Of a stretch of DNA of 64,000 bases, positions 44,260-55,942 are shown piece after piece. Each line of letters starts with the position of its first letter. The stretch's first letter is position 1. The position numbers and the translations under genes were made by a program. Origin of the DNA: Diaporthe sp. PMI_573 (lineage: Eukaryota; Ascomycota; Sordariomycetes; Diaporthales; Diaporthaceae); assembly GCA_021399435.1 (NCBI GenBank), contig JAJTUP010000022.1, positions 310,001 to 374,000 of the forward strand. Direction: 5' to 3'. Under the pieces are notes generated by a model, which searched no databases, was not told where the DNA came from, and saw only the letters and a program-made list of their open reading frames with translations.

Positions 44260-45866
44260 TCATCGTGCGGATCTAGCGCTATCACTGCGATCACGCCCAG
44301 CCCCTTGCCGCAGGGCATCACTGTAACTTGGGATCGGAGGGCCCTCGGGCTGGGCCGTGTTGCTCCTGCTGCGCGCTGGCACAGTTACCGAGGATGCTCC
44401 TCTGCTTCTCGAAATTCGTATCAAGGGCGTATGCTCGCTTTCAGAACTATTGCGTCGGCTCCCAGCATCCGATGATGGGGGGCTGCTGTAATCAGGGGGC
44501 GGTTGGTTCGGCTCCTGTAGGCCCAGCCCGGCCGCGGAATGCATCGTGGTTCCACCAGCAGTACCGGCAGCAGCACTGCTAGGCTCGCCGCCGTCATCGT
44601 TGGGCACCAGCTGGGCGAGCGAGATGTCAGTGGGACTCCGAGCAGGGCCGGGACTTGTCGGAGAAAGCACCCTAAAGTTTCCAGACCGCGTTCGGCCGTG
44701 GCCATGTTGGGGCTCAAGACCTGACTGATGCTGTGGTCTGAAATATGTCTGAACAGTTGGGTTGTTGCCCTGACCCTGGGCTTGCGACCCAGTGTAGCTA
44801 TCCTTCCTCCCAGCCTCCAGCAAAATGCTGCCGGCTTCGGAACCATACGGGGGTGGAGGGGCCAGCGACCCAGTCATTGGTGCGAGACCCCATTTCTTGA
44901 CGTTAGCTTCGATGAAAACAAATCCAGCTTGGCCGAAGTTGACGTGGACAGTTGCAGGTCCGTTGGCGCCGACAGCGGGGAAGAAGTTCTGGTTCTTCAT
45001 TCCGTGGCACACGTCGTCCAGCTTCTTGCCATTCCGGGTGAAGAAAATGCAACCTGTTCGGGGCCGGTACCCGCAGCCGATGACATCGCCTTGGACGATC
45101 GGGGGCCCGTAAGGTGTGTGGTTGAAAGGCTGGTTGAGACGCCTGAAGCCGTTCGAGAAGTAGGCAGCCGAGTGCTTGTGGAAGCCTATCACAGAGTTAG
45201 CAACCGTGAACTACCCTTGGAGCGGGACATGGCCTCATAGGGCATACCTGGTAGCCTAAAGAGCGGATACGGCTTGGTGGTCATTCCGATAGCGACGAGG
45301 GTCGCCTCGGGCTTCTCGTACACCTTGGCCTCCCAATAATACACCTCGTTCTGCTTCGGCACGGGTAGATTCGTCATGACAGTACATTCGGAGTCGAAGA
45401 ACTCTATCTCTGTGCGGCCCTCGACAAAGCAGTTGGCGATCTCGAGTTCCGGCTCGAACTCCCATGCTGAAACGCCCTTCTCTTGTATGGCCAGATACTG
45501 CGAAAGGGAAATGTCGGTTTGTACGGACTCGGGAGGGTTGGCCGTGATGAATGCTGTCCTGCTGTTAGTATGGGCGGCCCACACGCGAGATTAGAAATGA
45601 TGCAACGCACCCTTGGCTCTCAGGTACTCTGTTCGTTGCATATCATCCATGACCTCCAGCGCCTCGGCCTCCTCCTTGGCAAATGCCTGCTCGTCATCGT
45701 ATTCACCGGGCCTTCCGATGCGGTCGAGCAAGATGCGGCCAGAGCTTGTGTATTTGAAGAAGTAAATGATCACGAAGATGAAACCTATTAGCACGGCGGA
45801 GCCGAGGGACGACAGGAGGCCGATAAGGACGCCATTGAGGGCGTCTGGTGAGCGGCTAGGCGGCAT
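44260..45866 (-). CDS. SSH4: Ssh4/Ear1-like SPRY-domain ubiquitin-ligase adaptor
   Basis: Three exons (45866-45611, 45553-45248, 45185-44260) give 495 residues. Both introns (57 and 62 nt) have good donors (GTGCGT, GTATGC) and in-phase acceptors. A single membrane span covers about residues 12-37 (VLIGLLSS to FVIIYFFKY). A SPRY domain at about 130-285 follows, with YYWEAKVYEKPEA, IGMTTKPYPLFRLPG, GDVIGCGYRP, IFFTRNGKKL and FFPAVGA. The C-terminal tail is disordered and has PY motifs (PPPPYGSE near residue 300, PPPDYSS near 420) that recruit the WW domains of Rsp5/Nedd4-type ligases. In yeast, Ssh4 and Ear1 sort membrane proteins into multivesicular bodies at endosome and vacuole. The architecture is complete, so the same job is likely here. 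Confidence 0.9.
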
Positions 45867-48745
45867 CTCGAAGGTCTTTTTTCGTGGGATAGCAATCGGA
45901 TCAAGATGTTGGTTGAGTTCGTGATTGATCGGGTCCCGAGAAGTCGCTTCAAGGGTGGCGTCGCCGCCGTGACGCAACCATTCGATAAGAGGCTCGCTAT
46001 GCAGGAAGGATAAGGTGCGAGAGGAGAAGAGCAGACAAGTCGGTGCTTGGCGGACAGCCGGCGTCGAGGGATGAAATGGAAAACAAAATTGACGCAGTCG
46101 AAGTTGCAGAAAGAGATGGATTGTGTGAGAGTGAGTGGCGTGGTCCGCTTCTTGTCGTCCAAAGCGGGCGGGACAAAGTGTGATGCGTCGGACGGTCGGT
46201 CGGTCGGGTGTTCTGGCTACGGCTCTGCGCGCTGGCGCTGGCGCTGGGGCGCTGGGGCACACTGGGGCTCTGTGGGCCTTGGCCGGCTGGTTGGTTGGCT
46301 GGTCGCCCAGGCAGGATTGGTGCGGCAGGGTCTGGATGAAGAGGGAGGGACTTCAGCTGCAGGCTAGCGCAGCAGCAACGGCGAAGTAGTGTGGAGTCTG
46401 GGTCTGAGGTTGGGTTTGGGATCGATCGCGTTACGGGCCGGGAACGGCGGCGAGTCGCTGTTCAAGAGGAAGGGCGAGGCTTGGGTATCTTAGGACAGTG
46501 AGAAGAGAAGGCACTGGGAAACGAAGTGAAGGCGACCCGCATTACAAAGATATCAGCGGGGGTGCGGTTATTGGTGTGAGAGGGTGATGATGAGGAGAAA
46601 GTTGTGGAGGGTTCCGAGGTTGGAGAAGCAGTCTGTCTGCCTACCTGCCCATGTTGGATACGGATAGGCGGGTGGGGCATGATTTTGACTTGTGGTCCTG
46701 CCCTCTGACTGCGGGTGAGCCAGCGCACTGCTGGTTGTCAGGGTGTCAGGGTGTCTGGGCCGGTGGCCAAGGAGACGCCTGCCTCACGCTGCCTCACGCT
46801 GCCTCAGACCTCAAAGACGCCCTTGCCCATGTCCTGCTGGTGGGCCGCCACTTCCGTTCCGTGTTCCCCTTGGGGTCCCGCTGTTAGGGAAATGGTCTGC
46901 AGAGATATTGTGGCACTATCAGGAGACAGCCGCCAGTTACTTCAGGGTGGTGTGCCAAGAGGGCAGTGACGCGCTCCTCCTGTGAGGTGGATCTCGAGAC
47001 ATCACCTCTGATCAGCTCGAGCTCCCTTACTGTGTACATAGCACACGCCCACCTTGCTCACCTTTGCTGGGCTTCCTGGGCCGGGCTGGCTGGCTGGCTG
47101 GTGTCAGGACCACACAGGGACAGTCAACTGAATAGATATCACAGCACGTGTCTGTCCACTAGACGTCTAATATCTCAGGGAGCAATGACGACTCACACTC
47201 ATGGTCAATACCTTCGGTTCATGCTGTGGGCTGTCCTCCCTCGCACCCGTTCCTGCCCGCATGAACCCCCCACCGCCCTAGCAGCGGGTCTGACAACCAC
47301 GGCCTCGACAAACACGACGGCTCCCACGGCCGGGTTTCATCAGCCGCAGCCTGTTTCGTGAGTCGTGCACACTGGCTGAGCTGTGCTGCGTTCCACACAT
47401 AAATACGACATAATATCAGCGGGAGTTGACGGCCCTGCAACACACCGAGGCCCGCCCTCGCCTATAATTAACCTCCGTTCAAATCATGGTCCAACAGCCC
47501 AGCCCGTCAACCACCTCACCCGCTGACTGCCCGTTTTGCATCTGCTTGGTCTCGTTTCTTTTGCCGCTCAAGCAAAGTCTTGGATGCTGTGCACAGCTGC
47601 AAGGATGCGCCGATGCGCCTGTCCATCGAGCCGCCTCCCTTTGCTAATAATACATTTAAGCTTATGCCTCCCGGCCTGTCACCCTCGAGCCTTGCTAATT
47701 TAACAATGGCAATTGACTCCCGCAGATCTCAATGCAAACAAGTTTCGAGCATCTCAGTTGCCCTGCACCATTGTGTATCAGACTTCACATGACAGCCGAG
47801 ACAGCGATCGGCTGGCTTCGTCTCCTGCATCCTGTCGATCAAGTGGTATGCCCAACACACCGAGGCTCCAAGGTCAACCGCCTTTAATCACATAAGCTGG
47901 CAGCTGGCCCAGGGCCGCGAGACCATTACCGGGGCTTCGGCCCCATCACGGGCAGGTCTGTTCAGCCTTGGCCATGCAGTCTCTTCATGCCACCAGGCCA
48001 ATGGGCAAATCGGAACCTCACCCGGGTTAAAATCAAGGAACGCGATTCACCACTACCGGTAGAGCTTAACCTAACACTCGTGAGACATCGTAGCACCATC
48101 TATACGTGCGTTTGTTGTCCCTGTTCAGGCACAATGCACTTTTCCTCAACTATCATTATTCAAAAAACCTGTGCTGCTGAAACCTAGTAGACCACTGCAT
48201 GTATACACCACACTCCCTGGTCTATGCGACCAGGATCCCCAGTGGGATTTGTGGAATACAGCCACAATTGTCATGGTAGTTGCGTCCGAAGCACGCAAAA
48301 CAATGCACACCTTGCGAGGCCTTCCGTACGCAGTGGCGGACTTGTAAACGCTGGCTGACATATTGCCTGAAATGTTGATCCTGCTGCCCAGGAAGTCGAC
48401 TTCTCTGTTGAAGATCATGGTCCGGCTTATGGTTGAAGCCACGGCCCTGCCTTCTAGATTCGTTGCGTCTCGGGAGTGGACGCAAGAGCTTTCATTACTT
48501 ACATTGAGTGACTAGGGCAGCTGTCAAAACAACCAGAACGGCACATGTATGTGAGAGTGTTAAATAAATTGGTCGGCGTATCTCCTAGAATTCCTCCATC
48601 AAGTTGTAAATGACGCCCATACAATCTGGCCCCGCTGGAGACTTGATCCCTCAATGTTCTTGGCCGGGTTCGTGCAGCCGCCACGCCTTTTTTTGTCCTA
48701 ACGCAACAAAAGCCCAAGGTCTGCAAACATTCAGGACACGGATGG
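45867..48745. other. Intergenic stretch with a doubtful Cys-rich frame at its right end
   Basis: Upstream region of the Ssh4-like gene followed by about 2 kb without a credible gene. GCTGG-type repeats occur at about 46206-46255. At 48224-48560 two overlapping minus-strand frames look partly protein-like (one ends HCFACFGRN followed by YHDNCGC), but no start codon with a complete signal peptide or consistent splicing could be built. Confidence 0.45.
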
Positions 48746-50220
48746 TTATGCAATAGGCCCGGAACACGCTGTGTTGATCCACGGGTTGCTCACATACTTC
48801 TCCAGCTCTAGACCCTCAAGCCTATCCGTGACTTGATTCGTCAGAGGGTCGAGGAATTTTCCAATACTGCAAGGGTGAGAACTCGTATGGTAGCCATCAA
48901 AAATACCGTCGTCGGACTCCTTTGGGCGTCCGGCATCCTGGGCCATCTGGACCGCCCTTTCAAGACTGATCCCATGGAAGGGTCGTGCTGGCCGCGGGCT
49001 GAGGAAGCCTTGAGTAGACATTTCAAGGTAAAGTGAGCCGACCAAGGTTGCGTTGCAATCGAAGTTGCAGCGGCCTCTGGTAATGAGGTATTGCAGAAGG
49101 TTGTGAAGCTATCAAGCAAACTGCCAACAAGATTTTCTCTGCTGCGCTCAATATCTTCTGCGGAAGCCATTAGCAAACACATCGACACGCTGGCTCGCAC
49201 GGCCACAAACCTATTAGCCCGTCAGGGAATGGGAGACCTAGCGACCGAAGGGGCTCTTGAATCTGTCGTATGGCTTGGTGTGTCAATTTGCGGCATGTAG
49301 CACGCTGGAAGAAAACGCACGAGACAAAGAGGACCAAGACGAAGGTCTCTCGAATAATTGGTGACCTTCATCGCATTCCCAAGACCCTCGATCCAAGTGT
49401 CGGAATAGAACTTCACAACGTCGTAGCATTTGTAGTAGTCAACCATGACTGCGATCTTTGCGAGCAGCTCCAAGTTGATAGACCGCGGAACGTTCTGGCT
49501 GTTTCCGTGGACTATATCCATGAGAAGCTTGAAGGCATCCTCGCTCCAGTCTGATGCAGTGACTTTGTACAACCGATCGGCCCGTGAAGCATTCTCCTTC
49601 CATGGTCCAGTCAACATCCTTCTGAAATAAGGAGAAGCTGATATTAGGTGTCTTGATGAAAGTCGAAATCGTATTCGAGACGCTTCGTTGCCATTACCAT
49701 CATTGTCTTCGGATCCCGTCTCTTCGGATCCCACTCTTTTTGACACATCTAATGCCTCTTCCACAGATAGGTTGGAAAGGTCGACTGGTACTTCCAACCC
49801 CTCGGTCGTCTCTGGCACCTCTGCTGTCTCTGGCTCTTCTTCCTGGAGTGGTGCTTCTTGGAAATCTAATGGCGCGGGTTCCTCGATTGGTGCATCCACC
49901 GGTAAGAAATCTGGTGATGCTTCGTCCTGGAAACCGTCATCGAGACCGACTTGAGAGAAAGCGGTTTCCAAACCGAACCGCTTGGATTTGCGAGCCTTTG
50001 CTTTCACTTTTTTCCAGGCTGGATCGATCCGTCGAAAACTGCGTATAACCTGGTCGTCAAGGACAGGTGGTGGAGACGGTGGCACCTCCCAAGGCTCGCC
50101 TTCGTCGACCCAGACAGCGAATGGCTCATTGGGATTCTCGAGGGTGAGTATCACGTCTCCTTCGACGTCCAGGTCATAGTCTATTGGGGGCCACATGATC
50201 GCCTTCAACACACTTGACAC
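48746..50220 (-). pseudogene. BTB/POZ-domain protein gene with two frameshifts
   Basis: The frame opens at ATG 50220 (MSSVLKAIMWPPIDYD, then GDVILTLENPNEPFAVW). It continues through an acidic linker to a BTB/POZ core (IRFRLSSRHLISASPYFRRMLTGPWKE, then DWSEDAFKLLMDIVHG). BTB proteins are adaptors, often for Cul3 ubiquitin ligases; the target is unknown. Around 49341 one extra base throws the frame out, and it ends at 49222. The homology continues one frame over (VLFVSCVFFQRAT, then QEPLRSLGLPFPDGLI), then across a 53-nt intron (49158-49210). A second single-base loss near 49108 follows, then GRCNFDCNATLVGSLYLEM and a normal end at 48746. As it stands only the N-terminal two thirds would be translated. 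The alternative is sequencing error. Confidence 0.7.
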
Positions 50221-51122
50221 CTCTATGATGGGGATCGCTCGTGGACTCTGGATGCTGGAAGAGCTTGGTCAGAGGTTGAGAATCACCAAAGGCCTTTGCG
50301 GGGTGCAAACGAAGCGCCCTAAAACCTTTTCACCGCATCTGCGCGGCCATGGCGCATATGCTGTGTGACCTGAGTTTGGTTGGCGGTTCCATGCACAGTG
50401 CATCTGCTGAGTTCTCGACCTGTGAGTGTCTCGGTTCTCATTCTGCCGACATCCAATTCGTGGACGGGACGTCAGAGCACATAAAATAATTGTATTACAG
50501 GGTCTAGAATATTGAGAGGTGCAGAGAAATGTATAGTATTGCTTGGAAGGAACACAAGAGATAAATACCCTACCTGTTTATCCCTGTAAGTTTACCCTGC
50601 TTCCTTATTGCCGAACAAATAGGGCCTGTATCGAATACGAATTACCATAATACGATGTCTGATCACCTTGGAATTTAACGTTGGTAGATGAACAATTCTT
50701 AGCTGAACCGTTTCGCTTGTTCACTTCGACCTGTGCATAATTCTGATTGCAATCTTCATCATGCACGACATTATCAAATGTTCTGGAGTCACGAAAGTAA
50801 CTGGGACAACAGTAAAGTATCAGGTGGAATACGGTTATTCCATCGCATGTTTCAGCAAAGAATCGGTACGAGAACAGCAAAATACTATTTTTAAGATCAG
50901 CATTGTCTAAGGCTGAATGCATGGTCTTGGGTTCCGGAGGCGGGAATACGGCTGAGACAGTCACTGACCACGGCCACTTCACGAGATTATTTTACGGCTG
51001 TGGTGTACATAAACCTTATCATGGGAAACCAGCATGTTGTGCGACATTCATTTGAATAGTGTGGCGCTCATGAGTATAGCTATTCCACAGGCTTTGGATA
51101 CCTGGACATTGTCTCAACTCTT
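50221..51122. other. Intergenic, AT-rich
   Basis: Lies between two broken genes. It contains one small open frame, described separately. Otherwise nothing is recognised. Confidence 0.5.
50605..50982 (-). CDS. Doubtful small protein frame
   Basis: A 125-codon frame starting MKWPWSVTVS with several Cys and an Asn/Ser/Tyr-rich end (SYYGNSYSIQALFVRQ). The tail looks like the end of a small secreted fungal protein, but the start is not a clear signal peptide and an unrecognised intron may interrupt it. No family recognised. It may be a relic, like both of its neighbours. Confidence 0.3.
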   Translation of the reverse strand: MKWPWSVTVSAVFPPPEPKTMHSALDNADLKNSILLFSYRFFAETCDGITVFHLILYCCPSYFRDSRTFDNVVHDEDCNQNYAQVEVNKRNGSAKNCSSTNVKFQGDQTSYYGNSYSIQALFVRQ

Positions 51123-54100
51123 TTAGAAGGCCCACTGCTTCATCCATCTCTTCATCATATTCCCGTCGACAGGTCCAAGCTCGGCCAGCGTGGTCGAATG
51201 TTGCACGGTATTCTTAGTATCCAAATGAATCATGCTCCCTCCCACCATGCCCTCGTAAAAGTCAAGGATTTTGACGGCAGGACTCACAGCCAGGTCTTCC
51301 GTCTTGGGAGCACTCTCCCGCAGCGCTGCAACCCACGACTCCAGCGGGACGACATCGGCGCCACCAAGCGCCTCAGCGATGATGGGGACTAGCTCCTCCC
51401 ACCTCGTCACCTTCGGGTTGACCGCATGGTACACCGTCGCCCCGCTCGGGCCAGCCAGCGCCGCAGCGACGCGCCGTCGCTGCTGCTCGTCATCCAGAAA
51501 ACCCAGGCCAAGCTCGACGACGATCCGGCCCAACGCGTCGACGGGGACCCAGTCCACGCGGTCGTCCGCCGCGCCGCCCACCAGCGACCCCGGGAGCAGC
51601 CCCAGGTGCTTAGAGCTCGCCACCAGGCTCGGCACCCACTCCTGCCTGGGCCAGCTGCTGCTGCTGCTGCCACCAGGGCCCGGCATGCTTGGGCCCGCGA
51701 CCTGGCCCGCGCGGCAGATCGCGGCGGGTACGCCTGCCGTCTGGGCCGCGGCGTCGAGGATGCGCTCCGCCACAAGCTTGGCCTGGCCGTAGCCGCTGCG
51801 CTGAGAGGCGCGCTAGTCCTCTACGACTACCTCGGGGACTAAGGTAGGAGCGGCGGCGTTGCTGCTAGTGTTATTGGTGGCCCACTCGGCGACGGCGCCG
51901 ACGCTCGAGACGAACAGGACGTTCACGCCGAGGCGCGAGTGCGCCGCGAGGTCGACGAGTCGGCGGACCGCGCCCACGTGGCCGGTGAAGGAAGCCAGGG
52001 GCAGGTTGAAGTCGACCTGCCACGCGTTGTGGACGACCAGGGTGACTTCGTTGAGCAACCTCTTGTACTCTTGGACAGGCAGGCCGAGGTACGCTCTGGA
52101 GAGGTCTGCTGCGTCGATGCACCTGACCTCGCCGACTGGTAGCGGCGCGAGACCCTTTGCTGCCTGCGACTTCTGCTGTCGCTCGAAGCTGTTGGTGCCG
52201 CGGTTGAGGCAGTAGATCCGGGCGACGTCGTCCCTTGCGATAAGGGAGTCCAGGATGCAGGACCCCAGCGAGCCCGTCGAGCCGGTCAGGAGGACGCAGG
52301 CCTTCCCTGGTTCTTGCGGCTCAGGAGCCCGGCCATTTATCGGCAGGTCAGTCGTGTGCAGGTCGTAGAGTGTCTGCATCCTTTCTTCGTCTGTCTCAAA
52401 AGCCCTTTCGGGTACCTCTTTACCCTCGCAAAGTGCCTCAAACACAGATACGAGGGCATCAAGGCTGGGGTGGCGGTACACTAGAGGGGCTGACATAGCT
52501 GCTGGCTTTCCGAGCCCCATCAGATACTTGTTGGTTTCCTTGACGATCGCTGTCACCTGGAGTGAGTCGAGTCCCAGCTCGAAAAGATTGGCGTCCGCAG
52601 GTACCTCGGCGAGGTCGATGCTGGCCGTTCTGCTGACAATGCTTCGGGCAGCATCCTTTACACTTGAGTACTGCCCAGAACCACACCCACTGGTGGTGTT
52701 TGCGTCGCTGGTCCTGTACAAAACCTCGATCTCAGTCGCGTAGAGGTCCAGGGTTGCCTGTCGTATGACAGTGCCTTTTCCTGCACGTGGCATGGGCCTG
52801 TCAACATTCGTGAACAGCACCATGTCGCGATGGAGACGTCCGTGAGACGGGCTCTCTTTGTTGGCTTTTTCCACCGTGGGCCAGATTTCCTCCAACAGCT
52901 TTTCACGCTCAGTGTCGTCCTTGGGTGGTTCTTTGGTCTCAACTAATAGGCTCGACTGGAAGCGTTCAACACCAGCGATCACAGCGCCGTTCACGGCCGG
53001 ATGCGACTGTATAATGGTCTCCATGTCCACGGGATTGCTACACCACGTCTTAGTCAGCTGCGCCGGAACAGAAAGCCAACAAGGAAAACCCAAGACTCAC
53101 AGCTTTTCACCAGTCGAGAAGACGATAACATCATCTGCCCGGCCTCGATAGAGCCAGAGGCCCTCCTTCGTAGGGTGTTTGGAGTAGAGATCTTTCATGG
53201 GCCACTCTTGCAGATCCGGGAAAGTCCCGAAGACACCCTGGTACAACTGGAGCTCTGGTTTGTGTGAGATGATATGCTCGTAGAGGTTTTCAGAGGACCT
53301 TGCGGTACTCGTGCCCCAAAGCAGGGCTGAGCTTCGTGTACTGCCAGTCCTCGGGATCGGGCAGCTCGTGCGGCATTACCCCAGCCTCCGTTGTGCCCAG
53401 CACATTCAGGAGCCTCGTCTTGGAGCTAATCAGGTCTCCAATTGGTTTTGGCATTGAGCCGCCTCCCTGCGCAACACTCCATGAGTATGTGAGGTATGAG
53501 AGCGAGGCCGGTTCGAAGGCCGGAGGCTACTCATTGTCTGGTTGAAGAAGGATAAAGGGCAGGCCGTGAGAGAAAAATGTCGAGTACCTACTGTTGTGAC
53601 AGTCTCCAGCCGACGTAGATTCTCGAGATGAGTGGGATCCTTAGAAAGTTCGATGAGAGTGAAAGGAGCGACACAGCTTTCCTGAACATTCCCATGCACG
53701 TGGACGGCGTTGACGACGTCCGCAGAGGGTGGGAACGGGCCAAGAACAATCGTGAAACCCGCGAACAGAGAGGCAGGTAACAGTATGGAGACTCCAGCAC
53801 AATGAAACAGTGGGAAGCCAAGGTATATCCGCCTCCCACTGCCCAGGCTGGGGAAGCAGGGCGAGTAGCCTAGGGACGGAAGGCCGGTGAAGGCATCCAG
53901 GGCGGCGTATGTTGCGTGGGTCTGGATGATGGGTTTTGGTGTTCCTGTCGAACCAGAGGTGTGAAGTACGACCCAAGGGTCCAACCTCGCTTCTGCATAG
54001 GTCTTCGTGTACGGATAGGGCTCAGTAGGCTGATTTTGGTTGAGCCAGTGGGCGACGGGGGGTATGTCGACCACCCTCAATTTCTTTCCTTGCCGACTCG

Positions 54101-54602
54101 ATTTGTTTGATCACGGGCAGCGGAAAATTAGAGGGGAGAAGCATTGTGCTACAGCCTGTCTTGTCCAACAGTGACAGGTGAGCGTCAATGGTATTCCGAG
54201 GGGAGCTCAGAAGGAGCTTGTACCCTGCTTTGATTGAGGCCAGAATCTATCCATTTCTCGCCTTTAGTGTATTCTCAAAGCACATGGGGGGGGGGCAGAA
54301 ATATCCATCAGTCGCATTGGAAAGGGAAGTGAACGTACCAGAATGGCATAAGCCACGTCCTGTGGGCCCATATAAAGCAGGGTAGGGAAGCCCTCGCCGC
54401 AACCAAGTTCGTTCTGTAAATGCCAGGCACATCGGTCCACCGCTTGGGAGAAAGTGCGAGCATCGATACCCTCAAAACCGTCTGCAGGATCTCTGGTTTT
54501 AGTCACAGAGAAGAGAACTCGAGATGGGTCATCACGAGCAATGTCGTCCACCAGAGACGGTAGCAGGCGCTGGCCAAGATTTCCATTAGGAGCTGGCACC
54601 AT
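51123..54602 (-). pseudogene. NRPS-like adenylate-forming reductase (A-T-R), inactivated
   Basis: The order is adenylation domain, carrier domain, thioester reductase, the layout of fungal carboxylic-acid-reductase-like NRPS-like enzymes. Such enzymes activate an acid with ATP, load it on phosphopantetheine and release it as aldehyde or alcohol. Seen: ATG 54602; core motif [36 protein letters not shown]; carrier serine in LFELGLDSLQVTA; Rossmann VLLTGSTGSLGS; SGYGQAKLVAERI with the catalytic Tyr and Lys. Introns: 54247-54338, 53467-53591 and 53038-53100. Lesions: an extra base near 54081 (after ESARKE, before LRVVDIPP); a frameshift near 53298 (after GHEYRK, before SSENLYEH); and an in-frame TAG at 51813-51815 between VVED and RASQRSGYGQAK, where the family usually has Trp. 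Three independent breaks indicate decay rather than a splicing error. Confidence 0.82.
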
Positions 54603-55942
54603 CTTGAAAGTGTGCAAGGGGTAGCGATATTTAGAAGGTGTGTGCCTGAACCAAGATGAGCAGTGTCATACAATTCGAGGATGAAACCATCAAGCAAAGC
54701 TGGCGGGTTATAAAAAAAAACAAGGCAGTTACAGGCCACGAAGCATGTTGCCCTCCCCAGCAGGAGGCATCGAGCCTCGGATCAAGGTAGGGTCATGACC
54801 TATATATGTCTCTGTGGAACGGGATTGTTGTGGCTGACTACTGCCCCACCCATCTCCCAAAAGGTAAGGTCAACTGGCGACTATGCACCAGGAGCTCATA
54901 ATATGCTGAGCCTCATTGATGCAGACGAAGTCCAGCTATCTTCATGGGATCCTGCGCTACCTTTGCAGGGCCCCATCCGGGAAACGTCCGAAGGTGATGC
55001 AGTCCAGGCCAGGTCCACCGAGTTTGGCTAACGTGCAAGGTATCTTTGCATTTGTTGGTTCTCATTGTGGCGGGGCCTTGCTCACCAGTCAATTTGACCA
55101 ACAGTCCCAAGATGACCAACAGTCCTCTGGCTCCAAATCCTACGGTCCCCGCACGAATGACCAAACTTTGACTGGAGCTCCCGAGGTCATGAGCAGTTGC
55201 GTATGTACCCAACGATGTGTACACGGATGTGAAAGCAGGAGTGCTTTGCCGAATGGTAAGTGAATGTGGCTTCCATGATGGATGCCTATCGTCTCTGTTT
55301 TCATGTTGTAGCAGGAAGTTTACTTGTACACACTAAGGCATACCCTTCTTGCTAGGCAACCAGTGATAGCAGTCTTATCTCAGACGCATTAGCCTCGCAA
55401 CGAAATGCAACCTGCTCGCGAGGCAGCCTTAGAAGGGCCGCCAAACGAGTGGATGACTATGACGGCATGACATAGGAGCAGCTCGCAAGGCGGAAGAGAA
55501 GGACGCTATGAGGCACTTGGCTACATGTTATCAGCAGGATTCGAGGACTGATCTCATGTCTTTGGATTCTTTACATTATATTGACAATGCTGCTCAATTT
55601 CCCCCGGCCAACAAACGCCGCGAATGTTGTATACCCAAGCCAGGCTGATCCACCCGACGACACACAAAGGAGATGTACCGGCCCCTCCATATAACCTCCT
55701 TGCCAGCCCAGCTCTCTTCCGTTTCCTTTGCCTTGCCCTCGTCGCCCATACAACTCTAAGCCGCCATGTTTCTTCGCGTGGCGGTTACTTCAAGAAACAG
55801 AAATCCAGGGCAAGTTGGCCCGTCGTGCATTCTCTCGTAAAGTATCATTCGTTACCCATCACAAAGGTATCCCATCATCACCCGGCTGTGCCCGGGTCTT
55901 CTCCGAAGGAGCGCCCATGACATACCTCAACAGCGAGAGGGC
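54603..55942. other. Intergenic, promoter of the NRPS-like relic and 3' flank of the next gene
   Basis: No supported gene. Small frames on both strands lack domain or splice evidence. Confidence 0.55.
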
